Source of the DNA: a candidate division CSSED10-310 bacterium
GTDB lineage: Bacteria > CSSED10-310
Assembly (NCBI GenBank): GCA_016931515.1
Contig: JAFGEQ010000019.1
Coordinates: 224,700-288,699 of the forward strand
Length of the DNA stretch: 64,000 nucleotides
Direction: 5' to 3'
Shown here: in pieces, positions 46,527 to 56,668 of the stretch
Layout: the number at the start of each line of letters is the position of its first letter
How positions within the stretch are numbered: the first letter of the stretch is position 1
Notes under the pieces: model-generated
What the model was told of the DNA's origin: nothing
The model's input: only the letters and a program-made list of their open reading frames with translations
Databases searched by the model: none
Made by a program: the position numbers and the translations under genes

Positions 46527-46553
46527 TATAATTTCTTGATTGAAATCTGTCAA
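46525..46553 (-). promoter_or_regulatory. Sigma-70-type promoter of the GntR/ABC operon
   Basis: On the minus strand, TTGACA (46548-46553) is followed by a 17-base spacer and TATATT (46525-46530), close to the sigma-70 consensus. The regulator's ATG lies about 65 bases downstream. Confidence 0.78.
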
Positions 46554-46689
46554 GAGGATATCGCATGCGAGGGGCACAGGTGAATCCGAAGAATATATTT
46601 CCGCGTTTTTCAGGAGATGATTTTTTGCCTGCCGGTTAAACGGGTTGCGGCAGCCGATTGAGTGACTGAGTGTTCACGACTTTTCCGCC

Positions 46690-47877
46690 CTAAACCCTCA
46701 AGACCATTCCCTTCAGATAGAACCCTTCCGGAAACGCAGTCGAATACGGATGATCGGGACACTGTTCAAGCGACTCCATGATCAATGCATCCCTGCCTGC
46801 GTCCTTGGCTGCAAACGCAATTGTCTGATGAAATGTGCTCCGATCCATCGCTCCGCTGCAGGAAAATGTCGCCAGAATGCCCCCCGGGTTCAACAGGTGC
46901 ATGGCGGCCAGGTTGATGTCTTTGTAAGCGCGAACCGCATCAGGAACCTGGCGTCGTGATTCGGCGAATTTCGGTGGATCGAGCACGATCATATCGAACC
47001 GGCGTCCCAGGTCACGGTAATTTCGTAGCGCTCCGAAAACATCCGTAGTCTCCACCGAAAATCGATCCGCTCTCAGATTGTTTAGTTCCATAGTTTTGAC
47101 TGCCAGTTCCATGGCAGGAAATGATGAATCGACATGAGTTACATGACGGGCTCCGGCAGTCAAAGCCGCTGCGCCGAAACCGCCTGTATAGGAAAAACAA
47201 TTCAGAACATTGGCGTCTCGTGCGTACCGGGCAACCCGGAAGCGGTTGATTCGCTGATCCAGGTAAAACCCGGTCTTGTGACCCGCGCGGATGTCCACCA
47301 GGAAGCGAATGCCTGCTTCCCGGATCTCCAGACGATCAGGCGGTTCGTCTCCATCGAGACATCCGGTTCTCAACCGAAGGCCTTCCAGTTTGCGGATATC
47401 GGAATCAGACCGCTCGAAGATGCCGGCGGGTGATGCGACGGTGCGTATGGCAGTAACGATCGCTTCTTTCCAGATGTCGGCTGCAGCCGACAGAAACTGG
47501 CAGACGGCAAATTCTCCGTAACGATCGACGATCAAGCCCGGGAAACCGTCCGCTTCACCGTTTATCCATCGAAATGCGGTGGTTCCATCCAACAATCCAA
47601 ATTTCCTGCGCCAATCCAGGGCGCAGTTCAGTCGCTTGATGAAGAGATCGAATCCCGGCTCTTCGGCTGGGTCAAACGTCCATACACGGATGCGGATTTT
47701 TGACGTCGGCGAATACCCTCCCCGGGCGAGCCAGCACCCTGACGAATCAATCACATCGACTGTCTCTCCTGGTTCCGGATGGCCGGAAACATCCGCTACT
47801 GCACCGGAAAATATCCATGGGTGCCGACGAAGCAGCGACTTCTCGCTGCCCTTATGCAGTTTGACAATGGTGCTCAT
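46690..47877 (-). CDS. rlmI: 23S rRNA (cytosine) methyltransferase of the RlmI family
   Basis: 395 residues. An N-terminal PUA domain (KLHKGSEKSLLRRHPWIFSG), a middle domain with INGEADGFPGLIVDRYG, then a Rossmann methyltransferase with NVLNCFSYTGGFGAAALTAG (SAM site) and the motif DMIVLDPPKFAESRR. RlmI makes 5-methylcytosine at one position of 23S rRNA. The start overlaps the stop of the gene upstream by 4 bases, although the two have no obvious functional link. Confidence 0.9.
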   Translation of the reverse strand: MSTIVKLHKGSEKSLLRRHPWIFSGAVADVSGHPEPGETVDVIDSSGCWLARGGYSPTSKIRIRVWTFDPAEEPGFDLFIKRLNCALDWRRKFGLLDGTTAFRWINGEADGFPGLIVDRYGEFAVCQFLSAAADIWKEAIVTAIRTVASPAGIFERSDSDIRKLEGLRLRTGCLDGDEPPDRLEIREAGIRFLVDIRAGHKTGFYLDQRINRFRVARYARDANVLNCFSYTGGFGAAALTAGARHVTHVDSSFPAMELAVKTMELNNLRADRFSVETTDVFGALRNYRDLGRRFDMIVLDPPKFAESRRQVPDAVRAYKDINLAAMHLLNPGGILATFSCSGAMDRSTFHQTIAFAAKDAGRDALIMESLEQCPDHPYSTAFPEGFYLKGMVLRV

Positions 47878-48818
47878 CGCCGCTTAACGAGGATCGTCCC
47901 GATGATGACCAGCAATGCCGTCAAGCCCCATGTGCCGGTCGACGGCGTATCGACAGTTGGTGAACCCTCCCAACCGGCCAACCGGGCCATCATCCACCAG
48001 AACGCGTTGCCCTTGAGATTGCATATCAGCGACGTGGAATGAGCGCAGTCACAGTACGTACAGAGATCGTGACCGGAGTGAGCACTGCACCATTCGGTGC
48101 ACCAGTTGCCTCCGTTATAATCACCGGAATCGGTGCAGTAAAGCGGAAGATAACTCACTCCGTCCGGGTTCCAGGATTCTATGTCGGCGAAATCAAACAG
48201 CACCATGTTGTTATCATGAGCGAACTGCCGGATCAGATTGTTGTTCTGATTCAATGTGCCTTCAACTCCCGAACCGTCGGTGTGACCTGTCATCAGAATG
48301 AAACGCATGCCGGGGTATTCACTCTCAAGCTGGAGCATCGTGTCCAGGTAAGATTGGACCCAGGATGTACTTTGCCAGGACAGCTCGCCGCAAAAACTCC
48401 ACATTGAAAAATCGTAATCACCTGTGGCGGCGATCGATCGAGTGGTGGTTCGTCCGGCTTCACTTTCCCAATAAAGATCCGGCGTGACATAGGTGGTGCC
48501 AACCGTTCCATCCCATACACGAACCGAGGGTGGCGTCGTTTGGGCGGGAAGTCCCATGGACGAAGCCTCCCGAACGGCAATGGTATACGTGGAATTGATC
48601 GTTTCCAGAGTCTGTGCGCCACTCATTAGTTGAGACCCATGCGATGTGTGAGCGTAGTGCAGGGTCAAATCCTTGGCTGCCTCAATCCAATACGCCGGAA
48701 TCTGCGTCAGATCGGTACAGTTATGATTAATGATGATGCGCTCCTGAGCCCAGGTTATTGAACCCGTCATCGTGAAAAGACAGACTAATACAAAAATAAC
48801 TGCTGGTTTAGACGTCAT
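47874..48818 (-). CDS. Secreted protein of unknown function with C-terminal sorting-type anchor
   Basis: 314 residues. The signal peptide is AVIFVLVCLFTMTGSITWA. The mature part has LHYAHTSHGSQLMSG, FILMTGHTDGSG and several cysteines near the C-terminus (WCTEWCSAHSGHDLCTYCDC). The end is a three-part tail: PSTGTWG, a hydrophobic helix (LTALLVIIGTIL) and VKRR, like PEP-CTERM/IPTL-type sorting tails. I know similar HTSHGSQ proteins as uncharacterised secreted proteins; I infer an SGNH-hydrolase-like fold only weakly. It overlaps the rlmI start. Confidence 0.65.
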   Translation of the reverse strand: MTSKPAVIFVLVCLFTMTGSITWAQERIIINHNCTDLTQIPAYWIEAAKDLTLHYAHTSHGSQLMSGAQTLETINSTYTIAVREASSMGLPAQTTPPSVRVWDGTVGTTYVTPDLYWESEAGRTTTRSIAATGDYDFSMWSFCGELSWQSTSWVQSYLDTMLQLESEYPGMRFILMTGHTDGSGVEGTLNQNNNLIRQFAHDNNMVLFDFADIESWNPDGVSYLPLYCTDSGDYNGGNWCTEWCSAHSGHDLCTYCDCAHSTSLICNLKGNAFWWMMARLAGWEGSPTVDTPSTGTWGLTALLVIIGTILVKRR

Positions 48819-48980
48819 GATTTTCCCCTTTCCTCTCCTCTAATACTAAAAACAATGAACCGATTATACCCCAATATCAGTAACTTGTCCAGTCGCGAAC
48901 ACAAGTATCCTGTCACCCGGTCATGTGCTCACAATCCCTATTTCAACCGTCCCATTTGACTATAAGCTACTGTCTTCCGG

Positions 48981-50876
48981 CTACTGTCTCCTGGACAGAT
49001 CATCCAGTTCCGCCCATCGGGCTATCCGCGCTTCAAGCAGGCTTTCGAGCTCATTCAGCCGTAACTGCGTTGCACGCATCGACTCGGGATCATTCAGGTA
49101 ATAATCCGGTGCGGACATCCTGTCATAAATGAGGTCAATATCTGTTTCGAGCTGGTCGATTTCGTCCGGCAATGCGGCGAGTTCGCGGCTCAGCATGTAA
49201 CTGAGCTTGGCCGGTTTTCCGCGATTTTCGCCGGTGTCGGCTCGATCACGCGGTGTACGGGCTGTTTCCGTCGGTTGATACACCGGTTCAGCGGAATTGC
49301 GCTGCAGGAGCCAGTCGTCGTACCCCCCGGCATATTCACCGACTGAACCATCCGGCTCAAAGACCAGTGTTGCGGTCACAACATTATTGAGAAACGTTCG
49401 ATCGTGACTGACGACCAGAACTGTCCCGGCGTAATCCATCAACTGGTCTTCGAGTATGTCCAGTGTATCAGCATCTAAATCGTTCGTCGGTTCGTCCAGA
49501 ACGAGCAGGTTGGACGGCCGGATAAACAGACGGGCCAGGAGCAGCCGGTTGCGCTCCCCGCCGGACAGTGTTTTGACAAGTGCATCCGCTCCACTCGGAT
49601 CGAACAGGAAATCTTTTAAATAGCTGTAGATATGCCGGGATCGGCCTCCGATGGTAACCTCCCTTAATCCGCCGGCGATACTGTCGATGATGGATTGATC
49701 GGGATCGAGTTGTTCCCGGAGCTGATCGAAATAGGCTACATTCAGATTTGTTCCAAAACGAATGAGGCCCGTGAGCGGTTTGAGTTCACCCAGCATCAGT
49801 TTGAGAAGCGTACTTTTTCCACATCCATTCGGTCCCATGATTCCGATACGATCGCTGCGCAGCACGGTCGTATTGAAATTCCGGATAATCGGCATATCGC
49901 CATATGAAAAAGAGACATCCTCGGCGTCGATAACCAGTTTGCCTGATCGTTGAGCTTCCTGGATCCGCATATGTACCGAACCGGTCAGTTCACGCCATGC
50001 CTTCCGCTCGAGGCGAAGTTGTTTCAATGCCTTGACACGCCCTTCGTTGCGGGTTCCACGCGCTTTTACACCCCGGTGCAACCACTCTTCCTCCGTCCGG
50101 AGCTTTTTATCTATGTGCTGTTTTTGCCGGTTCTCCGTCGTCAGTAATTCATCCCTGCGCTGAGTGTATTTCGCATAGTCGCACCCCCAGTTGTGCAACC
50201 GTCCGCGGTCGATTTCCACGATCCGGGTCGCCAGTCTGCTCAGCAGCATTCGGTCGTGGGTGATGAAAACGAGTGTTTTACCGGATGCAAGCAGGTAATC
50301 TTCCAACCATTGGATCGTTGGAATATCCAGGTGATTGGTCGGTTCATCCAGCAGCAGTACGTCCGGATTGGCGACCATTGCCCTGGCGAGTAACACACGA
50401 CGCTTCATCCCTGCACTCATGGGTTCCGTGCGATCATCGGGGTCGAGTTTGCACGTGTGGATTGTCCGTTCGATCCGATGCTCGAGATCCCATTCGGTAA
50501 ACTCACCGAGTTCCCGATGAAGAGTTTCCAGGCGCATGGAATCCATTGGAATGCCTGTTTTGTTATGCCGGTGAAGTTCTATGAGAATTTTCCCGATCGA
50601 TCCCAATCCGGCTGCAACAATTTCATAAACAGACCCATTGAGATCCGCGGGAACGATCTGAGGAAGATATCCGATTTGCAGTTCCTCGACTGTCTCCACC
50701 ATACCCTCTGCGGGAATCAGATCACGGGCAATCAGCCCTAGCAGTGATGACTTGCCCGCTCCGTTGCGCCCGATGATACAGACGCGCTCGCCGGCCTCCA
50801 CATGCAGTGTGAGATCCTGCAGAAGAGGTGGACCGGAGTAACTGAATGACACTGAATGCAGACTGATGATCGCCAT
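48981..50876 (-). CDS. ABC-F family ATPase (Uup-like)
   Basis: 631 residues with two ABC domains and no transmembrane part. The first has Walker A IGRNGAGKSSLLG, signature MSAGMKRRVLLARAM and Walker B VLLLDEPTNHLD. The second has MGPNGCGKSTLLK, LSGGERNRLLLARLF and LLVLDEPTNDLD. Between them is the ABC-F linker rich in Arg and Lys (WLHRGVKARGTRNEGRVKAL), and the C-terminus is a coiled coil (SRELAALPDEIDQLETDIDL). ABC-F proteins act on the ribosome and are translation factors or antibiotic-protection proteins. The layout fits Uup/YfmR. It is divergent to pdxS across 251 bases. Confidence 0.92.
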   Translation of the reverse strand: MAIISLHSVSFSYSGPPLLQDLTLHVEAGERVCIIGRNGAGKSSLLGLIARDLIPAEGMVETVEELQIGYLPQIVPADLNGSVYEIVAAGLGSIGKILIELHRHNKTGIPMDSMRLETLHRELGEFTEWDLEHRIERTIHTCKLDPDDRTEPMSAGMKRRVLLARAMVANPDVLLLDEPTNHLDIPTIQWLEDYLLASGKTLVFITHDRMLLSRLATRIVEIDRGRLHNWGCDYAKYTQRRDELLTTENRQKQHIDKKLRTEEEWLHRGVKARGTRNEGRVKALKQLRLERKAWRELTGSVHMRIQEAQRSGKLVIDAEDVSFSYGDMPIIRNFNTTVLRSDRIGIMGPNGCGKSTLLKLMLGELKPLTGLIRFGTNLNVAYFDQLREQLDPDQSIIDSIAGGLREVTIGGRSRHIYSYLKDFLFDPSGADALVKTLSGGERNRLLLARLFIRPSNLLVLDEPTNDLDADTLDILEDQLMDYAGTVLVVSHDRTFLNNVVTATLVFEPDGSVGEYAGGYDDWLLQRNSAEPVYQPTETARTPRDRADTGENRGKPAKLSYMLSRELAALPDEIDQLETDIDLIYDRMSAPDYYLNDPESMRATQLRLNELESLLEARIARWAELDDLSRRQ

Positions 50877-51127
50877 AATCGATAAATCTCCGATACCGAC
50901 AGTCGATCCGATGACCGTGTGGGGTCCATCGTTGGATGATCGGATTGTCCGGAGCTACTGTACTCAAATTCTGTTTTCACGCAAGATGATGCCGTCGAAT
51001 CCCGTCAACAGATCGCTCCAGCCGACGAAAAGTGGATTCCCGTTCAGAATTGACATCCGGGGGTTCGTGAAGTATGACAACCTTGCGTTGAGAACACGTA
51101 TTTCAATGTTTCAGTGAGGTGATTTGA

Positions 51128-52012
51128 ATGAAAGAAAAAGGTTCATTTGAAGTTAAAATAGGATTGGCGGAGATGCTGAAGGGTGGCGTCATCATGGACG
51201 TGACAACGGCGGAACAGGCCAAAATCGCCGAAGACGCCGGTGCAGTTGCAGTGATGGCGCTGGAGCGAATTCCGTCGGATATCCGGAAAGCCGGCGGAGT
51301 CTCCCGGATGACCGACCCGATTATTATCCAGGAAATCCGGAAAACGGTGTCCATTCCCGTTATGGCCAAGTGCCGGATCGGGCATTTTGCCGAAGCACAG
51401 ATTCTTCAGGCGATGGGAATCGATTTCATTGATGAAAGTGAAGTCCTGACTCCTGCGGATGAAGCCAATCATATTGAGAAACACGGCTTTACCGTTCCGT
51501 TCGTCTGCGGATGCCGCAATCTCGGTGAAGCGTTGCGCCGGATTGGTGAAGGTGCCGCCATGATCCGGACAAAGGGTGAAGCCGGAACAGGTAACGTCGT
51601 GGAAGCTGTCCGTCATATGCGGTCGGTGATGACTGAGATCAGTCGCCTGACAATCCTTCGGAAAGATGAATTGATGGCTGTAGCAAAGGAATTACAGGCA
51701 CCCTATGAACTTGTCATCAAGACCGCGGAGCTGGGTACTTTGCCGGTTCCGAATTTTGCTGCCGGTGGCGTGGCAACGCCGGCAGACGCATCATTGATGA
51801 TGCAGTTGGGTGCCCAATCAGTCTTCGTTGGATCGGGAATTTTCAAATCATCACGCCCGGCGGTTATGGCGCGCGCGATTGTAGAGGCTGTTACGCATTA
51901 TAATGATCCGGATGTGTTATTGAAAGTATCGACGGGATTGGGTGCTGCGATGGAAGGAATTGAAATCGGTCAGTTATCTGAAACGGAACGGCTTCAGGAG
52001 CGCGGCTGGTAG
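51128..52012 (+). CDS. pdxS: Pyridoxal 5'-phosphate synthase subunit PdxS
   Basis: 294 residues. The TIM barrel begins [20 protein letters not shown], with the catalytic Lys in [18 protein letters not shown] and the second active-site Lys region [19 protein letters not shown]. It makes PLP from ribose 5-phosphate, glyceraldehyde 3-phosphate and the ammonia delivered by PdxT. GAGGTGA precedes the ATG. pdxT follows on the same strand. Confidence 0.97.
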   Translation: MKEKGSFEVKIGLAEMLKGGVIMDVTTAEQAKIAEDAGAVAVMALERIPSDIRKAGGVSRMTDPIIIQEIRKTVSIPVMAKCRIGHFAEAQILQAMGIDFIDESEVLTPADEANHIEKHGFTVPFVCGCRNLGEALRRIGEGAAMIRTKGEAGTGNVVEAVRHMRSVMTEISRLTILRKDELMAVAKELQAPYELVIKTAELGTLPVPNFAAGGVATPADASLMMQLGAQSVFVGSGIFKSSRPAVMARAIVEAVTHYNDPDVLLKVSTGLGAAMEGIEIGQLSETERLQERGW

Positions 52013-52089
52013 TTATCCGAAAATTCACCGGTTAATTGCGAATAGATTGACAAGTGGTGCGCACCGCGTGTCCGGGGTTCATTGAGGGT

Positions 52090-52698
52090 ATGGACGATCG
52101 TAATAGTACGAATAAAGGCATTGTTACAGGTGTGTTAGCGGTTCAGGGTGGTTTCGCTCGGCACGGTCAAATGCTGGAGCGGCTCGGAGCGCAGGTTCGA
52201 TGGATTCGAACTGCATCCGATCTGACCGGATGCCATGGCTTGATCATACCGGGTGGTGAGTCGACAACTATGACCCTGCTGCTGAAAAAGTACGGCATGA
52301 TGGAACGACTCCGTGAATTCGGCTTGCATCACGCAGTGATGGGTACCTGTGCCGGTGCGATCATGCTGTCGAGGAATGCGGCGGACGACCGGGTTGAACC
52401 CCTGGGACTCATGGACATCTCCGTTGACCGGAATGCTTATGGCACCCAGGTCGAGTCATTTGTCACCTATATAGACACACCCTTCACACCGGACCGGACA
52501 CCGTTGAAATCGATCTTTATCAGGGCTCCCCGTATCAGGGTGGATTCGACGGGTGTTGAAGTACTGGCAACGCATGATGATTATCCGGTCATTGTCAAAC
52601 AGGGGAGAATCCTGGCATTGTCCTTCCATCCCGAACTCACGGAAGACGACCGGATCCACCGATACTTTTTGAAGAACCTGGTTACTGTGGCAGAGTGA
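52090..52698 (+). CDS. pdxT: Pyridoxal 5'-phosphate synthase glutaminase subunit PdxT
   Basis: 202 residues. Class I glutaminase: GVLAVQGGFARHGQMLERLG at the start, GLIIPGGESTTMTLLLKKYG, the nucleophile Cys in VMGTCAGAIMLS, and the catalytic His-Glu in LALSFHPELTEDDRIH. It releases ammonia from glutamine for PdxS. The start is not clear: ATG 52090 has GAGGG only about 1 nt away, and GTG 52054 would add 12 residues. The core aligns from VLAVQGG. Confidence 0.93.
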   Translation: MDDRNSTNKGIVTGVLAVQGGFARHGQMLERLGAQVRWIRTASDLTGCHGLIIPGGESTTMTLLLKKYGMMERLREFGLHHAVMGTCAGAIMLSRNAADDRVEPLGLMDISVDRNAYGTQVESFVTYIDTPFTPDRTPLKSIFIRAPRIRVDSTGVEVLATHDDYPVIVKQGRILALSFHPELTEDDRIHRYFLKNLVTVAE

Positions 52699-52706
52699 CC
52701 GGCGTC

Positions 52707-54542
52707 TCAGGGTCCAAATCCCCACGGCGCATAGCCATAGTCACCGATTAATGCAGATGTAAATGGATCCAGCATACCTCCCCAGATCGCCATATAGTTG
52801 ATGGCTGCAGTGCCAGTGTCCGGCCATGTGAATGTATTCATAACGTATATCCTCGTTTGTCCGCTTGCCACATTCCGCGTCTCGTAATCGAGGCCCGATC
52901 CCGTTTGCAGATCATAATGCGTCCATCCCGGCCAGAACCAGTATTCACCGTAGATTTCCAGAAGGAAGAACACCTGAATATCATTCAGAGGCGATCCGCT
53001 GTTTTCGAGGTATCCATGTATAAAAAATGAATCATCCGGAGAAACGAATTGAGGCATATTTATCCAAACTCCCAAGTCTGGAGTGAACCGTTGCTCATCG
53101 GCACCAATATCCGAATCTCCATCCCATGGTCTGACATGTCCGTCAATATCCTCCGTCACCCATGTTGTGGACGCTTTTTCTTTGACGGGGCTAAGAAACT
53201 GAACGTGGAAATCACCAGCTGCTGCATCAACAAAAAGAGGATCTCCGAAATAAGCGGTGCTACCTGGATTGACCGATCCTGGACCGGTCCAATTTGTCGT
53301 ATTGTCATGCCAGTGTGTTGTGTCCATGAATACGCTTGACCCTGAATTGACGTACAGACCGATCGCATGACTCGATGTTATCTGGTTGATGATCGATACC
53401 ACACCGGGTGCAGCGGTGATGTCCGTAATATAAATCCCGGATCTGTCACCCCCGGTATTTCTCGACACAGTGTTATGAACCATTGTGATCATTCCGCCGT
53501 CGATCATGATTCCGGCAGCTATCCCGGATGGATCGGTGAGCCCGTTCCGACAGATGAAATTGTTGACCAGAATCTGATTGCAGTTTTCGAGATAAACACC
53601 GCCTCCTTTGTATTCCGATATATTTCTCTGAATATTGTTACGTCCGATGGTACCGGTGCAGTTATAACACCGGAGCCCGGCTCCATCCCGGGCGTTGTTG
53701 TTCATTACCGCATTTTCTGTGAACTCAGTGGAGGTATCGAAAAGAGCCAAACCGCCTCCTGTCTGAGTCGCAATATTGTCGGAGAACCGGCAATCTGTCA
53801 CCGTTGGACCCATGTAGCTGATGTATGCGCCGCCTCCTATGCCGTCACAAAAATTGGAGATCACATCGCAATCTTCCATGTATCCGTCGCTGCTGAGAGT
53901 ATACAGACCACCTCCAAAATCATTGCTTGAGTTATTTTCGATGCTGCAGTGGAGCAGATTAAAGTAATCGCAGAATGCCAGGAAAAGTCCGCCGCCACCG
54001 TCTGCGTAACAGGAATCTATAGTACAATCCAGAAGGACCGGAAAGCATTCACCCGCATAGAGACCTCCGCCGACATCGCCCCATATCGCACCACCCTGAG
54101 ATATTGCATTGCCGTTCCTGAGTATTAATCCGTCGATCAACGGATCGGTTGATGGAGCAGCAAAAACACATCGAGATTGATTAAGAGCATCGATGACAGT
54201 CGGGTTGGCGACCGGATCGGAAACGGTGAATGACAGGTCGTATCCACCGATGATGCTCAGCTTTTTATCGATGAAAATGATTTGATTGACGGCTGCCGGA
54301 CCGGGATATCCATCCGGTGCCAATTTCGCATGGTGATCGGAATAGGTCCCTGACGCGATCAGGATCGTATCATTCTCCGATGCGGCATCTATGGCCGCCT
54401 GAATGGATGTGTAAGGCGCTCCGGAGGGTGCAACCTTGAACTGGGCTGCATCTGATGCCGGTGATAGGAATAGAACAAAGAGAATACCGATGATGACGCT
54501 GCATCTTGATATTATTGATTCTGAAATTGATCGAACAGCCAT
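52707..54542 (-). CDS. Secreted right-handed beta-helix protein with the shared C-terminal domain
   Basis: 611 residues with a signal peptide (SRCSVIIGILFVLFLSPASDA). The beta-helix starts FKVAPSGAPYTSIQAAIDAA, a typical NosD/pectate-lyase-like entry, with repeated turns such as GGGAYISYMGPTVTDCRFSD and GGGLYTLSSDGYMEDCDVIS. The C-terminal ~120 residues carry LLEIYGEYWFWPGWTHYD, NTFTWPDTG and end YAPWGFGP, the same domain pattern as at 26310-28916 and 29010-30638. AGGAGG lies just before the ATG. No catalytic residues can be named. It is the convergent neighbour of pdxT, 8 bases away. Confidence 0.8.
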   Translation of the reverse strand: MAVRSISESIISRCSVIIGILFVLFLSPASDAAQFKVAPSGAPYTSIQAAIDAASENDTILIASGTYSDHHAKLAPDGYPGPAAVNQIIFIDKKLSIIGGYDLSFTVSDPVANPTVIDALNQSRCVFAAPSTDPLIDGLILRNGNAISQGGAIWGDVGGGLYAGECFPVLLDCTIDSCYADGGGGLFLAFCDYFNLLHCSIENNSSNDFGGGLYTLSSDGYMEDCDVISNFCDGIGGGAYISYMGPTVTDCRFSDNIATQTGGGLALFDTSTEFTENAVMNNNARDGAGLRCYNCTGTIGRNNIQRNISEYKGGGVYLENCNQILVNNFICRNGLTDPSGIAAGIMIDGGMITMVHNTVSRNTGGDRSGIYITDITAAPGVVSIINQITSSHAIGLYVNSGSSVFMDTTHWHDNTTNWTGPGSVNPGSTAYFGDPLFVDAAAGDFHVQFLSPVKEKASTTWVTEDIDGHVRPWDGDSDIGADEQRFTPDLGVWINMPQFVSPDDSFFIHGYLENSGSPLNDIQVFFLLEIYGEYWFWPGWTHYDLQTGSGLDYETRNVASGQTRIYVMNTFTWPDTGTAAINYMAIWGGMLDPFTSALIGDYGYAPWGFGP

Positions 54543-54735
54543 AAGCCCCCTCCTGAAATAATAGGAATATTATTCTGCATCCGGTCACATGTGAAGTCAA
54601 TGGAGTGAGGCGGCGACCGGTGATATGGATCTGTCTTTAATCATTGCAAAAAAAGAGCATTTGACATCGTTTTATGTCTGACCTATCGTCAGATCATGGT
54701 TTGGAGTGAGAATTATCGGGAAGGAGAATAACTGT

Positions 54736-55716
54736 ATGGACTTTAAATTTGGAGACGTGTTGAATTTGATGATGAAAACGCTCCCGTTTCTGGTATTCCG
54801 CTTCATCATTTACTTCTGCATCACCCTTGTTTATGCAATTGTCACGGGTGCCGGAGCCGGTATCGGATACTTGATCGGCAAGGCTGGCAGTGATCCTTCC
54901 GGTTATAGTGCTATCGGAGGGTTGATCGGGTTTGGAGCGGTCAGCATGATTATCTATTTTTTCAGGGAATATCTGCTCTATCTTGTAAAAGCCGGTCATA
55001 TCGCAGTCCTGGTTGAATTGCTTGACGCCCGGGATCTCCCGGGAGGAAAAAGCCAGATCGATTATGCTCAGAAAATGGTTCGCGAACGGTTTGCCGAATC
55101 ATCGGTTCTATTTGGTATCGACCAACTGATTAAGGGTGTATTGCGGGCATTCAACCGCACGGTCCTGACGATTGCACACTTTCTGCCCATCCCGGGTTTT
55201 CAAGGTGTTATCAAGCTTGCCAATTCCATTATCAACCTGTCACTCACCTACCTTGATGAAGTGATCCTGGCATACAATTTCAGGACACGGGCTCAGAATC
55301 CTTGGAAATCGGGCCAGACCGCTCTGACTTTGTACGCTCAGAATTATAAAGCGTTTCTGAAAAACGCCGTGTATCTGGCTCTGATGATATGGGGTCTGAC
55401 AGCCCTGGTTTTCATTCTGATAATCGGTCCGGTAGCTGCTCTGGCCGCGTTGGTACCCGGCATTGCGGGTCCGGTAACGATAGTCATCGCGATCGTTTTC
55501 GCCTGGGGTGTCAAGCAGGCTGTAATTGAACCGGTTGGAATGACCGCCCTGATGCTCGTGTTCTTCAAGGTGACAGAGGGTCAGGTTCCCAACCCGGAAT
55601 GGGATGCCAAGCTGGATAAGGCATCACGGAAATTTTCCCAGATTAAATCAAAAGCGCTGGATTGGGATCGAAACCGGGGCACAGCCGGGCAGCCTGTCGA
55701 GTCAACGACAGATTAA
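54736..55716 (+). CDS. Uncharacterised multi-pass membrane protein
   Basis: 326 residues that I do not recognise by name. Hydrophobic segments are around FLVFRFIIYFCITLVYAIVT, SAIGGLIGFGAVSMIIYFFR, YLALMIWGLTALVFILIIGP and LVPGIAGPVTIVIAIVFAWG. Between them is an amphipathic stretch with DYAQKMVRERFAESSVLF. No transport signature is visible. I chose ATG 54736 because AAGGAGA is in front; an upstream ATG at 54706 lacks that. It stands alone between the beta-helix and methyltransferase genes. Confidence 0.65.
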   Translation: MDFKFGDVLNLMMKTLPFLVFRFIIYFCITLVYAIVTGAGAGIGYLIGKAGSDPSGYSAIGGLIGFGAVSMIIYFFREYLLYLVKAGHIAVLVELLDARDLPGGKSQIDYAQKMVRERFAESSVLFGIDQLIKGVLRAFNRTVLTIAHFLPIPGFQGVIKLANSIINLSLTYLDEVILAYNFRTRAQNPWKSGQTALTLYAQNYKAFLKNAVYLALMIWGLTALVFILIIGPVAALAALVPGIAGPVTIVIAIVFAWGVKQAVIEPVGMTALMLVFFKVTEGQVPNPEWDAKLDKASRKFSQIKSKALDWDRNRGTAGQPVESTTD

Positions 55717-55786
55717 AAATCAACGCTGTTTCAAATTCTCATTGTCTGCGCTGAATAATTACTGACTCCCGCGGTCCGGCTTTGCT

Positions 55787-56668
55787 CTAACATGTCGTTT
55801 CAGCGTATCCGTAGACACCTGACGGCAGAGACGTGCCGGGATGTTTCGACTCTATAACAATATCACCGCTATCCAGGTGGCAATGGACGGTGGGTAGATT
55901 CCTCAGCAGCGCATCCATCAGGTTCACAACACCCGGAGGAGACACGTGTTGGGAATGGCACGTGAACAGAAAGAAGCGGAATCGGTCCGACATTACGTCG
56001 CGGAAGGAACCGAGAAGGGGAAGAAGATCCTGCTCAATTTTCCAGACTTCACCCTTGGGCCCTCGTCCGAATGACGGGGGATCCATGATGATTGCGTCAT
56101 ACTTGACCCCACGCCGGACTTCACGCCCGACAAACTTGGTGACATCATCGGCAATCCATCGGATCGGTTTGCTTTTTAACCCGTTTCGTTCCGCGTTTTC
56201 ACCTGCCCATGTTACCGCGGATTTTGCGCCATCGACATGTGTAACCTTTGCACCGGCTTCAGCAGCAGCTAATGTTGAATAACCTGTATAGGCGAACAGG
56301 TTGAGAATATTCATCTGGAAGGGTGTTTTTCGAACTTGATCGGCGATCCAGTTCCAGAAAAATGCCTGTTCCGGAAAAACACCGAGATGTCCGAATCCGG
56401 TTGGCTTGACCTGAATCTCCAGGTTATTCCACCGGATTATCCAGGATTCAGGAATGTGTCCCGGAAACTCCCATTGTCCCCCGCCGGTGTTGGAGCGATG
56501 ATAAATACCCTGGGATTGCGACCAGATATCCGGCCCGCTCATCGGCGGCCAGAGTGCCTGCGGAGCGGGACGTGATAACAGGATCGATCCGAAACGTTCC
56601 AGTTTTCGTCCGTTGCCGGTGTCCAGTAACTCGTAATCTTTCCATGTCCGGGTCGTGATCTGGGTCAT
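55787..56668 (-). CDS. Class I SAM-dependent methyltransferase, RlmI/RlmK-like without PUA domain
   Basis: 293 residues. An N-terminal region without a PUA domain precedes the Rossmann fold: ILNLFAYTGYSTLAAAEAGA (SAM-binding), HVDGAKSAVTWAGENAERNG and AIIMDPPSFGRGPKGEVWKI (DPPSFG motif). It resembles the catalytic half of RlmI, another copy of which is encoded at 46690-47877, and most likely methylates RNA. The Shine-Dalgarno is CAGGAGA. It is divergent to the pseudouridine synthase gene, which suggests a shared RNA-modification locus. Confidence 0.82.
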   Translation of the reverse strand: MTQITTRTWKDYELLDTGNGRKLERFGSILLSRPAPQALWPPMSGPDIWSQSQGIYHRSNTGGGQWEFPGHIPESWIIRWNNLEIQVKPTGFGHLGVFPEQAFFWNWIADQVRKTPFQMNILNLFAYTGYSTLAAAEAGAKVTHVDGAKSAVTWAGENAERNGLKSKPIRWIADDVTKFVGREVRRGVKYDAIIMDPPSFGRGPKGEVWKIEQDLLPLLGSFRDVMSDRFRFFLFTCHSQHVSPPGVVNLMDALLRNLPTVHCHLDSGDIVIESKHPGTSLPSGVYGYAETTC

